From Leyella lascolaii (lineage in GTDB: Bacteria > Bacteroidota > Bacteroidia > Bacteroidales > Bacteroidaceae): a stretch of DNA of 64,000 nucleotides. The notes beneath the pieces were generated by a model. That model searched no databases and was not told where the DNA came from. It saw nothing but the letters and a program-made list of their open reading frames with translations. Position numbers and translations under genes: made by a program. Of this stretch, positions 8,695 through 17,162 are shown piece after piece. Every line of letters begins with the position of its first letter. The stretch's first letter is position 1. Where the stretch lies: positions 460,810 to 524,809 of the forward strand of contig NZ_LT556049.1 in assembly GCF_900079775.1 (NCBI RefSeq), written 5' to 3'.

Positions 8695-8794
8695 TTCCCG
8701 CCTCCTGCACGCCTATCGCGCCGATGATGGTTGTAGCGACGGCAATCAGCACTTTCATGATGACAGTCCACAGGTTGTTGTTCTTTTTGCTCAT
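8684..8794 (-). CDS. Smalltalk protein
   Basis: A 36-residue peptide (MSKKNNNLWTVIMKVLIAVA, then TTIIGAIGVQEAGNDE) of the Bacteroidetes 'smalltalk' family, which typically follows an HU-related DNA-binding gene. It has a basic N-terminus and one hydrophobic segment. It starts 38 nt after the HU stop. Function unknown. No amidase gene, the frequent third member of this cluster, follows; a different small peptide does. Confidence 0.85.
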   Translation of the reverse strand: MSKKNNNLWTVIMKVLIAVATTIIGAIGVQEAGNDE

Positions 8795-8832
8795 GTTGTA
8801 CAGTTTATGTTATGTTTGATTTGTGTTTCCGG

Positions 8833-9276
8833 TTATACGTTCTCTTCTGTCTCGGGCTCCTTCTCGATGTCGTATGGCAAAGCCTCCTGCACCTTCGCTC
8901 CGTAGATGAAGCTCTGTATGCGGTTGCCCTTGGCGTCGATCTTCAGCTCGGGCTGGAAGAGCACGTGTATGCCTTTGATGTTGGCGCCCGGCGTGAAGTC
9001 CTTCGCCTTCTCGGCGGATGTGGTGGATATGCCCAGCTTGAACGTTCCGAAGCGGTCGAGCTTCACCCTCATCGAGTTCTGGAGCTGCGTGCGCATCACC
9101 TCCACCAGCTCGCTTATGACGGCGAGGATGTCCGAGCGTTTCACGGTGCAGTTGTCCTGCATGATGTCGGCGAGGTCGTCGGTGGTCACCGTTCCCTCGT
9201 GCACGGCGCGGGCATACCATCTTCCTTTGAACCTGTCGTTACGCTTGCTCTGATAGATTTTGTACTTTACTGCCAT
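8833..9276 (-). CDS. HU-related DNA-binding protein (Bacteroidetes type)
   Basis: A 147-residue HU-family protein of the Bacteroidetes-specific subgroup, with an N-terminal leader MAVKYKIYQSKRNDRFKGRW before the HU fold and an acidic tail (EKEPETEENV). The conserved VKLDRFGTFKLGIST core and GIHVLFQPELKI beta-arm region are present. These proteins bind DNA without strong sequence preference. It is followed by smalltalk and a second tiny peptide in one terminated unit, and preceded by a leader of about 290 nt. Confidence 0.88.
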   Translation of the reverse strand: MAVKYKIYQSKRNDRFKGRWYARAVHEGTVTTDDLADIMQDNCTVKRSDILAVISELVEVMRTQLQNSMRVKLDRFGTFKLGISTTSAEKAKDFTPGANIKGIHVLFQPELKIDAKGNRIQSFIYGAKVQEALPYDIEKEPETEENV

Positions 9277-9569
9277 AGTGTTTTTCCTTTCTTTGTGTTT
9301 TGTTGGTTTTGATTATTAAGGAGAGACTGTTGTCGGGCGGTGCCTGAGTCACACCTTCAGTGTGCCCGGGCGTGGCGTGCGTGAGCCGTGCCGGCTGTGG
9401 CTCGGTGCGCGCCTCGTACTACATCGGGTGTGAGGTCTGCGCCGCATGACTGTTTCTTTTCTCAAGACAAGCCGCGTAAGGCGGTATGACGGTATGCCAT
9501 CATTGCGTCCGGCAGCGTTATCTTGCGTGAAAGAGTGTCCTCCGCATGGGATTTTCCCTGAATGCGATG

Positions 9570-9600
9570 CAAAGGTAATGAATTGCCGGACGGTTGTCAA
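9570..9600 (-). promoter_or_regulatory. Promoter of the HU operon
   Basis: On the minus strand TTG at 9598-9600, a 20-nt spacer and TACCTTTG at 9570-9577, a good match to TTTG-N19-21-TAnnTTTG. The start would leave a leader of about 285 nt before the HU ATG. Confidence 0.6.
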
Positions 9601-9744
9601 TAGTGTTGGGGTGTATACATCGGGGTATGTTGTAAGATGTCTATGGGAAGCGTGTCTTTTCACGGCTGTGCAGCCTGCGGGCTGTGTTACGGCGGTGAGG
9701 CGTGGGGATGGGGGCTGACGGATGGCTGTTGCCGGCAGGGTAGG

Positions 9745-10220
9745 ACGGCGTGGAGAAATGAATAAATATGCAGTGTGGAAGTAAAAAATTTTGACAGCCG
9801 GAAATCCTGAAATAGAATGCCGGGAGTCCGGAGGCGGTGTTCCGGAGGATGCGGAACGGGCTTTTCCGTAATGGAAGGTGTGCAGTGGCGGATGGGAAAA
9901 ACCAGCGGAACGGTGCGGAACGGGCTTTCCTGTGGCGCGAGACGGTGTCTTCTGATGTGCGGAAGAGGACTTTCCGTGGTGCGGAAAAGCCTTTCCTGCG
10001 ATGCGGAAGAGCCTTTTTCGCGGACCTGAAATGCGACGCCCGGACGACGGAACGGCGCAAGCGGCTGTGCCACAGAGAGGTGCGCGATGTGCGCGAGAAT
10101 GGCGTATTTGCGGCGTGGGATGCCGTTGCGTGGAAAAAAGCGAGTAATGTGGAGTATGCGCTGGATGTTTATTCACTTTCAGGTGACGCGCGCTGCATAT
10201 TCATGCATGTTTTTCCGGTA
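9745..10220. repeat. Intergenic repeat element, copy B
   Basis: The gap 9277-10359 holds no gene beyond the HU leader. Here the left motif AATAAATATGC ... GTAAAAAATTTTGACA ... GGAAATCC (about 9759-9808) precedes at least five ~22-bp units: GCGGAACGGGCTTTTCCG near 9850, GCGGAACGGGCTTTCC near 9918, then GCGGAAGAGGACTTTCC, GCGGAAAAGCCTTTCC and GCGGAAGAGCCTTTTTCG up to about 10020. A GCGTATTTGCGGCG segment near 10102 and TTTATTCAC near 10168 correspond to the right end seen at 37193-37275. Confidence 0.6.
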
Positions 10221-10359
10221 TCGTGTGATGTCGTTGTGCGGTGTGCCCAGGTGTACCTTATAGTGGCGTACGGCATGCGTATGGCGCCTCGGCTTTGGGT
10301 ATGGCACTTACGCGCCTGACACGTGCCGGCACGGCGTGTGCCGTGTCTCTCCGGCGGAG

Positions 10360-11349
10360 TCAGGCGGTTTCGTTGCCTGCGTAAGCCATCGCCTCTGCGC
10401 GTGCTATGATGTCTTCCCTTCCGAGACGCTTCATGCTGATGTTGCTCAGGTCGAACTCGTTGTCGTCGTCTGCGGAAGAGTGCGTGCCGGCGGCAGCCTC
10501 TTTCTGCTGCAAAGGTCTTTCCTCGCCGCGTTCCTCCGTCTGTGGCAGGGCTGCGGTGGGCTCTTCCTCCATCTTTGTGCGGCTGGTCTTGGCTGCGAAG
10601 ATCTCGTCGATGAACTGCGGTTCCTTGCGCAGTCTTGTCAGCGTGAGCTTCGATGCCATCTGCTGGCTTTCCTTTTTGCTGTAGCCCGTACCCTCACATC
10701 CGGCGATGCCTTCTATCTCTACTGTATATCTGAAGACAGGACTTCCCTGCTCGTCTTTTTTCTGTTCTATTATCTTGAACTCGAGCATCACCCTGTTCTT
10801 CTGGCTCCATTCGATGAGCTTGCTTTTGAAGTTCACCTCGCGGTATGCCACTTTGTCGATGTTGATCATCTCGCTCAGGATGCGCTTCTTCATGAACCTC
10901 ATGCAGGCGTCGTAGCCCCGGTCGAGATAGATGGCTCCCACGAGAGCCTCGAAGGCGTTGCCTCCCATGTAGCTGTTGTGCGACGATCCGTGGCTGCTGT
11001 AGCGTATCAGCTGGTTTATGCCCATCTCCTGTGCCAGTCTGTTGAGCATCTCCCGCTGTACGAGCTTGCTCCTCGTGTTTGTCAGGAATCCCTCGCGCTT
11101 TCCGGGGAAATGCCGGTATACGATGTCGCCTACGGTCGCGTCGAGAATCGCGTCGCCGAGAAACTCGAGCCTCTCGTTGTTCACCGGCTTTCCTTTCTCG
11201 TTGCGCTTGAACATGCTTTTGTGCATCAGTGCGAGCTTGTAGAGCGAAATGTCGTGCGGATAGAATCCTATAATCCTGTATAAAGACAGATAAAGCTCCT
11301 TTTCCTTACGGAACGGGAGCTTTATCCGGTCTATGATGTTATTCAGCAT
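10360..11349 (-). CDS. rnc: Ribonuclease III
   Basis: A 329-residue endonuclease that processes double-stranded RNA such as rRNA precursors. The catalytic signature NERLEFLGDAILD lies at about residues 58-70, with a second acidic site FEALVGAIYLD at about 135. The dsRNA-binding domain starts near FKSKLIEWSQKN (about 177). The C-terminus has a low-complexity extension of about 75 residues rich in Glu, Ala and Lys, longer than usual for the enzyme. The start overlaps the fabF stop by 11 nt, so acpP-fabF-rnc is one unit, a normal arrangement in this phylum. Confidence 0.95.
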   Translation of the reverse strand: MLNNIIDRIKLPFRKEKELYLSLYRIIGFYPHDISLYKLALMHKSMFKRNEKGKPVNNERLEFLGDAILDATVGDIVYRHFPGKREGFLTNTRSKLVQREMLNRLAQEMGINQLIRYSSHGSSHNSYMGGNAFEALVGAIYLDRGYDACMRFMKKRILSEMINIDKVAYREVNFKSKLIEWSQKNRVMLEFKIIEQKKDEQGSPVFRYTVEIEGIAGCEGTGYSKKESQQMASKLTLTRLRKEPQFIDEIFAAKTSRTKMEEEPTAALPQTEERGEERPLQQKEAAAGTHSSADDDNEFDLSNISMKRLGREDIIARAEAMAYAGNETA

Positions 11350-12601
11350 ATTTCTTGAAAACTACGCATGCGTTGTGACCTCCGAAACCGAATGTGTTGC
11401 TCAGTGCGGCTCTCACTTCTCTTTTCTGTGCTTTGTTGAAAGTGAAGTTGAGGTTGTAGTCCACGTTCTCGTCCTTGTCGTCCTCGTCGTGGTTGATTGT
11501 GGGAGGTACGATGTCGTTCTTCACGGAGAGTACGGACACCATTGCCTCCACAGCTCCTGCGGCGCCGAGCAGGTGGCCTGTCATCGACTTTGTGGAGCTG
11601 ATGTTCAGTCTGTATGCAGCCTCTCCGAACACTTCCTTTATGGCTTTTGCCTCAGACACGTCGCCCACGGGGGTTGATGTTCCGTGCACGTTGATGTAGT
11701 CGATGTCCTCCGGTTTGAGTCCGGCATCTTCAAGAGCGGCTTCCATCACGAGCTTTGCGCCCAGTCCCTCGGGGTGTGACGCTGTGATGTGGTGTGCGTC
11801 TGCGCTCATGCCCTCGCCCACCATCTCGGCGTATATCTTCGCTCCGCGTGCCTTGGCATGTTCCAGTTCCTCAAGTATGAGGCATCCTGCGCCCTCTCCC
11901 ATGACGAATCCGTCGCGGCTTGCGCTGAACGGGCGTGATGCGTGCTCAGGGTCGTCGTTGCGTGTGGAGAGCGCGTGCATGGCGTTGAATCCGCCCACTC
12001 CGCATGCGCAGATGGCAGCCTCTGCTCCGCCGCTCACAATCATGTCAGCCTTGCCCAGGCGTATGAGGTTGAAGGCGTCGGCCAGCGCGTTTGTCGATGA
12101 GGCGCATGCCGATGTCGTCGTATAGTTGGGGCCGTGGAAGCCATACATGATGGATATGTGTCCGGACGCGATGTCTGCAATCATTTTCGGAATGAAGAAA
12201 GGATTGAATTTAGGTCCGTTCTCTTTGTTCTGTGCGTAGTAAGACACTTCGTCCTCGAATGTCTTGATACCGCCTATGCCTACACCGAATACCACACCCA
12301 CACGGTTCTTGTCTATTGTCTCCAGATTCATGCCGCTGTCTTTCACCGCCTGCATTGCCGATATGATGGCAAACTGCGTGTAACGGTCCATCTTCCGCGC
12401 TTCCTTGCGGTCGATGTAGTCGTTTATGTTGAGGTTTTTCACCTCGCATGCGAACTGTGACTTGAATTTGGAACAATCAAACTGTGTAATGGGAGCAGCA
12501 CCGCTTTTTCCTGCCACGAGGTTGTTCCATGTCTCCTCGACGTTGTTTCCCACCGGTGTGACAGCACCAAGACCTGTTACTACTACTCTTTTCAATTCCA
12601 T
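11339..12601 (-). CDS. fabF: 3-oxoacyl-ACP synthase II
   Basis: A 420-residue condensing enzyme of fatty-acid elongation, joining malonyl-ACP to acyl-ACP in the cytoplasm. The catalytic triad is intact: Cys166 in TTTSACASSTNA, His306 in NVHGTSTPVGD and His343 in KSMTGHLLGAAG. It lies downstream of acpP, its substrate carrier, and overlaps rnc. The 189-nt acpP-fabF gap holds a long inverted repeat that could modulate expression. Confidence 0.97.
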   Translation of the reverse strand: MELKRVVVTGLGAVTPVGNNVEETWNNLVAGKSGAAPITQFDCSKFKSQFACEVKNLNINDYIDRKEARKMDRYTQFAIISAMQAVKDSGMNLETIDKNRVGVVFGVGIGGIKTFEDEVSYYAQNKENGPKFNPFFIPKMIADIASGHISIMYGFHGPNYTTTSACASSTNALADAFNLIRLGKADMIVSGGAEAAICACGVGGFNAMHALSTRNDDPEHASRPFSASRDGFVMGEGAGCLILEELEHAKARGAKIYAEMVGEGMSADAHHITASHPEGLGAKLVMEAALEDAGLKPEDIDYINVHGTSTPVGDVSEAKAIKEVFGEAAYRLNISSTKSMTGHLLGAAGAVEAMVSVLSVKNDIVPPTINHDEDDKDENVDYNLNFTFNKAQKREVRAALSNTFGFGGHNACVVFKKYAE

Positions 12602-12635
12602 TATATTAGTATGATTATGTTAGAATAAAAAAATT

Positions 12636-12769
12636 TATGGTTTATGGTGAACGCATACCTGTAATTTCATTCTGCGGGGCATTTGTCTTGAATATTTGTC
12701 ATAAGAAACGACAAACACCGGCAATGTCAAAATCGGAATGAAATTACGGTTCATTTACCATAAGCCATA
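12636..12769. repeat. Long inverted repeat between acpP and fabF
   Basis: Arms 12636-12672 and 12735-12769 pair imperfectly over about 35 nt (shared cores TATGGT, TGAAC and GTAATTTCATTC with its complement GAATGAAATTAC). The interior contains a further ATTTGTC/GACAAAC pair. In the acpP-fabF transcript this would form one large stem-loop. Confidence 0.65.
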
Positions 12770-12790
12770 AAGAATAAACTTCAGTAAAGC

Positions 12791-13027
12791 TTATTTTGTA
12801 TTTTCCTCGATGTAGCTGATTGCGTCGCCTACAGTAGCTATCTTTTCAGCCTTATCGTCCGGAATGGAAATGCCGAACTCTTTCTCGAATTCCATGATGA
12901 GCTCAACAGTGTCCAGGGAGTCTGCACCAAGGTCGTTAGTAAAACTTGCTTCCGGCTTTACGTCTGCTTCATCAACACCGAGTTTGTCAACGATAATGGC
13001 TTTTACTTTAGATTCGATTTCTGACAT
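12791..13027 (-). CDS. acpP: Acyl carrier protein
   Basis: A 78-residue acidic acyl carrier protein. The 4'-phosphopantetheine attachment motif [10 protein letters not shown] places Ser37 in the usual position. The start is the ATG at 13027 ([11 protein letters not shown]); an upstream in-frame ATG at 13084 would add a non-homologous stretch. First gene of acpP-fabF-rnc. Confidence 0.97.
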   Translation of the reverse strand: MSEIESKVKAIIVDKLGVDEADVKPEASFTNDLGADSLDTVELIMEFEKEFGISIPDDKAEKIATVGDAISYIEENTK

Positions 13028-13081
13028 AATTTTAAATTTTAAAGTGTTTGTAAATAATCTTCTTATTTTCCTAAATCGGTG

Positions 13082-13113
13082 CAAAGGAACAACTTTTTAT
13101 TTACATAGACAAA
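13082..13113 (-). promoter_or_regulatory. Promoter of acpP-fabF-rnc
   Basis: Minus strand TTTG at 13110-13113, a 20-nt spacer and TTCCTTTG at 13082-13089, one mismatch from TAnnTTTG. It lies about 55 nt before the acpP start. Confidence 0.55.
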
Positions 13114-13287
13114 TATTTTTTTGAAAAATCGACACTTCTTTGCACAAACCTATAACGATTGTGCAAAAAATGCCGTCGTTTTGTTCTTCCAGCCTGATAA
13201 TCATCATGGTATGTCCGCGTTCGGGAACACACATCGCTGTGTATCAGCGTGTCTGGTGGCGCGAAGTGTGAAAAATAGCCTTATTTA

Positions 13288-13319
13288 TTTGCACATTTGA
13301 CCCTTTTGAGTTAAATTTG
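13288..13319 (+). promoter_or_regulatory. Promoter with long leader upstream of the GT9 gene
   Basis: TTTG at 13288-13291, 20-nt spacer, TAAATTTG at 13312-13319: a full match to the Bacteroidetes consensus. The GT9 gene begins only at 13683, so 13326-13682 is either a leader of about 355 nt or holds a small gene. A 47-codon frame at 13412-13555 is the only candidate and is weak. Confidence 0.6.
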
Positions 13320-13682
13320 CACGTACATGTGCCGCCTGCGCGGGCTTTTGGAGACATACGTGCGGCATGGCGGCAGGAGGACGTCACTTATTACATTTAA
13401 ATCTAAACACAATGTCATTCACACAAATCCGCAGCCGCGTGTTCTGTCTGGCGACAGACGGCTACCATGCAAGAAACGCATGGCAAGGCTCGTCGTGCTT
13501 CACGGACAGAGGCAAGTCGTCATGCCGGCGGCAGAAACCCTGCCCGGTGGCGTAGCCGCGTGGCTCAGGCGTATGAGGGTGTACAGACAGATGAGAATGT
13601 ATGACGGTCAGTCCATGAATCACGTGTTATACGGCAAACAAGCACGTTCACTCATATTATAAACAACATCATCAAAGACGGC

Positions 13683-14747
13683 ATGAAAACCGATCACCTT
13701 CTGATAATGAGATTCTCGGGGCTGGGAGATGTGGCAATGACGGTGCCTTTGGTATGGTCGCTGGCACGACGCTACCCTCATCTGCGCATCACTGTGCTCA
13801 GCAGCCCTTTCGCAAGAGTGCTTTTCGACAGCATGGCACCGAACGTAGGCTTCATGGAAGCCGACCTTAAAAACGAATACCGTGGCGTGAAGGGACTGAA
13901 CGCTCTTTACCGTCGGCTCACAGCCAAGCAGTTCACGGCAATCGCCGACCTGCACAACGTGCTGCGTTCAGGCTATCTCCGCATGCGCTTCAACATCGAC
14001 CGCTACCGCGTGGAGCACATAGACAAGCACCGGCGCGAGCGTCGCCAGCTTGTAGCCACCACCGGCAAACAGCTGGTGCAGCTGCCTTCGGTGTTCGAAC
14101 TGTATGCCGATGTGCTTGCGCGTCTGGGTTATCCGGTCGACATGGAGTTCGATTCAATGTTCCCTCCCACAGGCGGAAACATACGCCTCATCTCACCTCT
14201 CGTGGGCGAGAAAAAGCCGTTCCAGCAATGGATAGGCATAGCTCCGTTCGGCGCATATCAGGGAAAGACCTATCCGTTGCCGCTCATGGAGGGTGTGATA
14301 GACGAGCTTACGCGCCGTCATCCGTCGTGCCGCATATTCCTGTTCGGTGACGGCAGCGAGAGGGAAAGGCTCGCGCTCGACGCCATGGCGGACAGCCGCA
14401 AGAACTGCATCAACGCCTCCGCCGTGCTCGGGTCGGTTTACAACGAGCTTGTACTCATGAGTCATCTCGACGTGATGCTTAGCATGGACAGTGCCGCCAT
14501 GCATCTCGCGTCGATTGCCGGAGCCACGGTGGTGAGCGTGTGGGGAGCCACTCATCCGCTCGCTGGATACACCGGATGGCGTCAGCGTGCCGATGACGTG
14601 GTGCAGGCAGACCTGTCATGCCGCCCTTGCAGCATCTCCGGCAACAGACCGTGTCTGCGGGGTGACTACGCATGCCTTACGTCGATAGAGCCAGGAAGGG
14701 TCGCCGACAGCGTAGACCGCGTGCTTGTGCGGTATGGCGGAGTGTAG
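13683..14747 (+). CDS. Glycosyltransferase family 9 (heptosyltransferase-like)
   Basis: A 354-residue GT9 glycosyltransferase, the family of the lipopolysaccharide heptosyltransferases. It starts with the typical RFSGLGDVAMTVPLVWSL acceptor-side loop. The donor-binding half shows GIAPFGAYQGKTYP, IFLFGDGSERE, a conserved MDSAAMHLASIAGATVVSVWGATHP and a late CRPCSISGNRPC cluster. It probably adds a sugar to lipid A core or a related surface glycan at the inner face of the membrane. It is transcribed alone between a long leader and a strong terminator. Confidence 0.88.
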   Translation: MKTDHLLIMRFSGLGDVAMTVPLVWSLARRYPHLRITVLSSPFARVLFDSMAPNVGFMEADLKNEYRGVKGLNALYRRLTAKQFTAIADLHNVLRSGYLRMRFNIDRYRVEHIDKHRRERRQLVATTGKQLVQLPSVFELYADVLARLGYPVDMEFDSMFPPTGGNIRLISPLVGEKKPFQQWIGIAPFGAYQGKTYPLPLMEGVIDELTRRHPSCRIFLFGDGSERERLALDAMADSRKNCINASAVLGSVYNELVLMSHLDVMLSMDSAAMHLASIAGATVVSVWGATHPLAGYTGWRQRADDVVQADLSCRPCSISGNRPCLRGDYACLTSIEPGRVADSVDRVLVRYGGV

Positions 14748-14781
14748 GAGCGGAAACATCATAAGGTCATAAATATAAAAT

Positions 14782-14815
14782 GAGGAGATGCCGGGTCAGG
14801 CATCTCCTCTTTGTT
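14782..14815 (+). terminator. Terminator after the GT9 gene
   Basis: Perfect 11-bp stem GAGGAGATGCC (14782-14792 with 14799-14809), six-base loop, T-rich tail. Confidence 0.9.
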
Positions 14816-14950
14816 TTAATAAGTTGTTTTCCGCTTCGTAAGGTAGTATTATAAGGTATATGTGGCTATGCACATATTTATATGTTATTCACGCGACGCT
14901 CCGGTCGTCCAGAGACATTGTGTCCGCCGCATGACTCTTCCCTGTGTGTC

Positions 14951-16123
14951 CTATCCGAATAGCGACATCGCGATGCCGCGTTCGAGCCCCCGCAGCTCTG
15001 CCAGTCCGCGCAGACGTCCTATGCAGGAGTATCCCGGATTGGTGTGTTTGTGCAGGTCGTCTATCATCTGATGCCCGTGGTCGGGGCGCACCGGTATAGA
15101 CACCTTGCGCCTCTGCTGCACCTCCAGCAGTGCCTTCATCATTCCGTACATGTCCACATCGCCCTCCAGATGGTTCGCCTCGTAGAAGTTTCCGTCGTCG
15201 TCGCGGTGCGTGCTGCGCAGGTGTACGAAGTTTATGCGGTCGCCGAATTCATACATCATCGCCACCAGATCGTTGTCGGCGCGCACTCCCAACGAGCCTG
15301 TGCACAGACAAAGTCCGTTCGACGGGTTGGGCACACGTTCCGTGAGCAGCCTGAAGTCGTCTGCCGTGGAGAGGATGCGCGGCAGTCCGAAGAGCGGGAA
15401 AGGCGGGTCGTCGGGATGTATCACGAGGCTTGTGCCGGTCTCGTCTGCCACAGGCGCGATTTCCGAAAGGAAAAAGACAAGGTTGTCGCGCAGCCTCTCG
15501 GCACCGATGCCCTGGTAGCGCCGCAGTGCGGTTCTGAACTGTTCGAGTGTGAAACTCTCCTCCGCTCCGGGCAGACCTGCTATTATGTTGCGCGTGAGGA
15601 CACGTTTCTCCTCCTCCGTCATGCGCTCGTAGCACTCACGGGCAGCCTCTTTCTCCGTGTCGGTATATTCTTCCTCAGCCTCCTGTCTTTTCAGGATGAA
15701 GAGGTCGAACGCCATCATCGCCGCCTTCTCGAAGCGCAGAGCCTTTGAGCCGTCGGGCATTGTGAACGCCAGGTCCGTGCGTGTCCAGTCGAGCACAGGC
15801 ATGAAGTTGTATGTCACGCACCGTATGCCGCACTCCGCCAGATTGCGTAGTGTAGTCTTGTAATTGTCTATATGGCGCATGAAGTCGCCCGTCCGCGTCT
15901 TTATGTCCTCGTGCACAGGCACGCTCTCCACGACGCTCCACACGAGTCCTGCCTCCTCTATGAGCTTCTTTCTCCGCATTATCTCGTCTGTGCTCCACAC
16001 TTCTCCGTTGGGTATATGGTGCAGTGCGTGCACCACGTCTGTGGCTCCTGCCTGCCGTATGTCCCACAGGCTCACCGGGTCGTCCGGTCCGTACCATCGC
16101 CACGACTGTCTGCATAAATACAT
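14951..16123 (-). CDS. uxuA: Mannonate dehydratase
   Basis: A 390-residue enzyme that dehydrates D-mannonate to 2-keto-3-deoxygluconate. Family landmarks include [12 protein letters not shown] and HHIPNGEVW near the N-terminus, the metal-site region [28 protein letters not shown] and [10 protein letters not shown]. The ATG at 16123 ([10 protein letters not shown]) agrees with the usual N-terminus; the upstream ATG at 16168 is less likely. Last gene of the glucuronate operon, 124 nt after the SDR gene. Confidence 0.95.
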   Translation of the reverse strand: MYLCRQSWRWYGPDDPVSLWDIRQAGATDVVHALHHIPNGEVWSTDEIMRRKKLIEEAGLVWSVVESVPVHEDIKTRTGDFMRHIDNYKTTLRNLAECGIRCVTYNFMPVLDWTRTDLAFTMPDGSKALRFEKAAMMAFDLFILKRQEAEEEYTDTEKEAARECYERMTEEEKRVLTRNIIAGLPGAEESFTLEQFRTALRRYQGIGAERLRDNLVFFLSEIAPVADETGTSLVIHPDDPPFPLFGLPRILSTADDFRLLTERVPNPSNGLCLCTGSLGVRADNDLVAMMYEFGDRINFVHLRSTHRDDDGNFYEANHLEGDVDMYGMMKALLEVQQRRKVSIPVRPDHGHQMIDDLHKHTNPGYSCIGRLRGLAELRGLERGIAMSLFG

Positions 16124-16247
16124 GATTCCTGAATGTTTTGTAGTTTTGTTAAAACAGTTTCTCATCAAGCCTTATACTGTCCCGCATGCGCATGCCACGT
16201 ATATGGCGTGCCGGACAGTAATGTCCTATCTTCCGTTTTTATGATTA

Positions 16248-17057
16248 TTATATGGAGAAAGCGTCGAAACCGCCGTCCACCACAGTCACCGTGCCGGAGA
16301 CGAACCGTGATGCGTCGCTGGCAAGCCACTGCAGTGTGCCCAACAGCTCCTCCGGTTCGCCGAAGCGTCCGAAAGGAGTGTGGGCGATGATTGTCTCGGC
16401 GCGCTTCGTCAGGTTGCCGTCCTTGTCTGTGAGCAGCGTGCGGTTCTGCTCCGTGAGGAAGAATCCTGGAGCCACTGCGTTCACGCGCAGTCCCGGTCCG
16501 AACTTTGCAGCCAGCTCGCCGCACATGTATCTGGTGAAGTTTATCACCGCCGCCTTCGCCACGCCATATCCTGCCACGCGCGTCAGCGGACGCAGTCCCG
16601 CCTCCGACGCTATGTTTATTATCGAGCCCGCCTTCTGCCTCACCATAGCCTGTGCGAAAACCATTGTAGGCAGCACGGTGCCGAAAAGATTGAGGTCGAC
16701 AACCTGCCTCACGGCATCCGTGTCGAGGTCGAAGAACGTCTTGTCCGGTGCTATCGTCGCTCCCGGCATGTTGCCTCCGGCTGCGTTTATCAGCACATCT
16801 ATGCGTCCGTACATGTTCATTATGGCATCGTAGCTGCCCTCCAGCCTTGTCCTGTCGAGCACGTCGGTGGCGAGGAACACCGCCTCTCCGCCTGCCGCGC
16901 GGGCTTTCTCGGCTATCTGTGTGCCTCTCTGGACGTTGCGTCCGAGCATCACCACCTTCGCGCCTTCTTCCGCGAAATGGCTCACCATGGCTCGTCCAAG
17001 CACTCCGGTCGCTCCGGTTATGACGATAACCCTGTCTTTTACGCTAAACAAATTCAT
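16248..17057 (-). CDS. SDR-family D-mannonate oxidoreductase (UxuB role)
   Basis: A 269-residue short-chain dehydrogenase. The NAD(P)-binding TGATGVLG is at residues 14-21, NAAGG near 90, the catalytic Ser in NIASEAG and the YxxxK pair in YGVAKAA. Its place between uxuA and the carrier implies reduction of D-fructuronate to D-mannonate, the step done in E. coli by the unrelated long-chain UxuB. No classical uxuB is present, so this SDR probably substitutes for it; that role is inferred from context. Confidence 0.88.
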   Translation of the reverse strand: MNLFSVKDRVIVITGATGVLGRAMVSHFAEEGAKVVMLGRNVQRGTQIAEKARAAGGEAVFLATDVLDRTRLEGSYDAIMNMYGRIDVLINAAGGNMPGATIAPDKTFFDLDTDAVRQVVDLNLFGTVLPTMVFAQAMVRQKAGSIINIASEAGLRPLTRVAGYGVAKAAVINFTRYMCGELAAKFGPGLRVNAVAPGFFLTEQNRTLLTDKDGNLTKRAETIIAHTPFGRFGEPEELLGTLQWLASDASRFVSGTVTVVDGGFDAFSI

Positions 17058-17162
17058 ATTTTTCAGTTTATTTTCCTCTTCTTATAATCTTTTACAGACA
17101 CCTGCCCTGTTCCGCGCCACAGCCCTGTGCGTGATGCGTACGGTGGCGTCGCAGGGTGCGTG

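Noticed and set aside
13412..13555. 47-codon gene before the GT9 gene
   Set aside because: Good A-rich context before the ATG, but the product is Cys/Arg/Ser-rich without any recognisable pattern; left as leader sequence.
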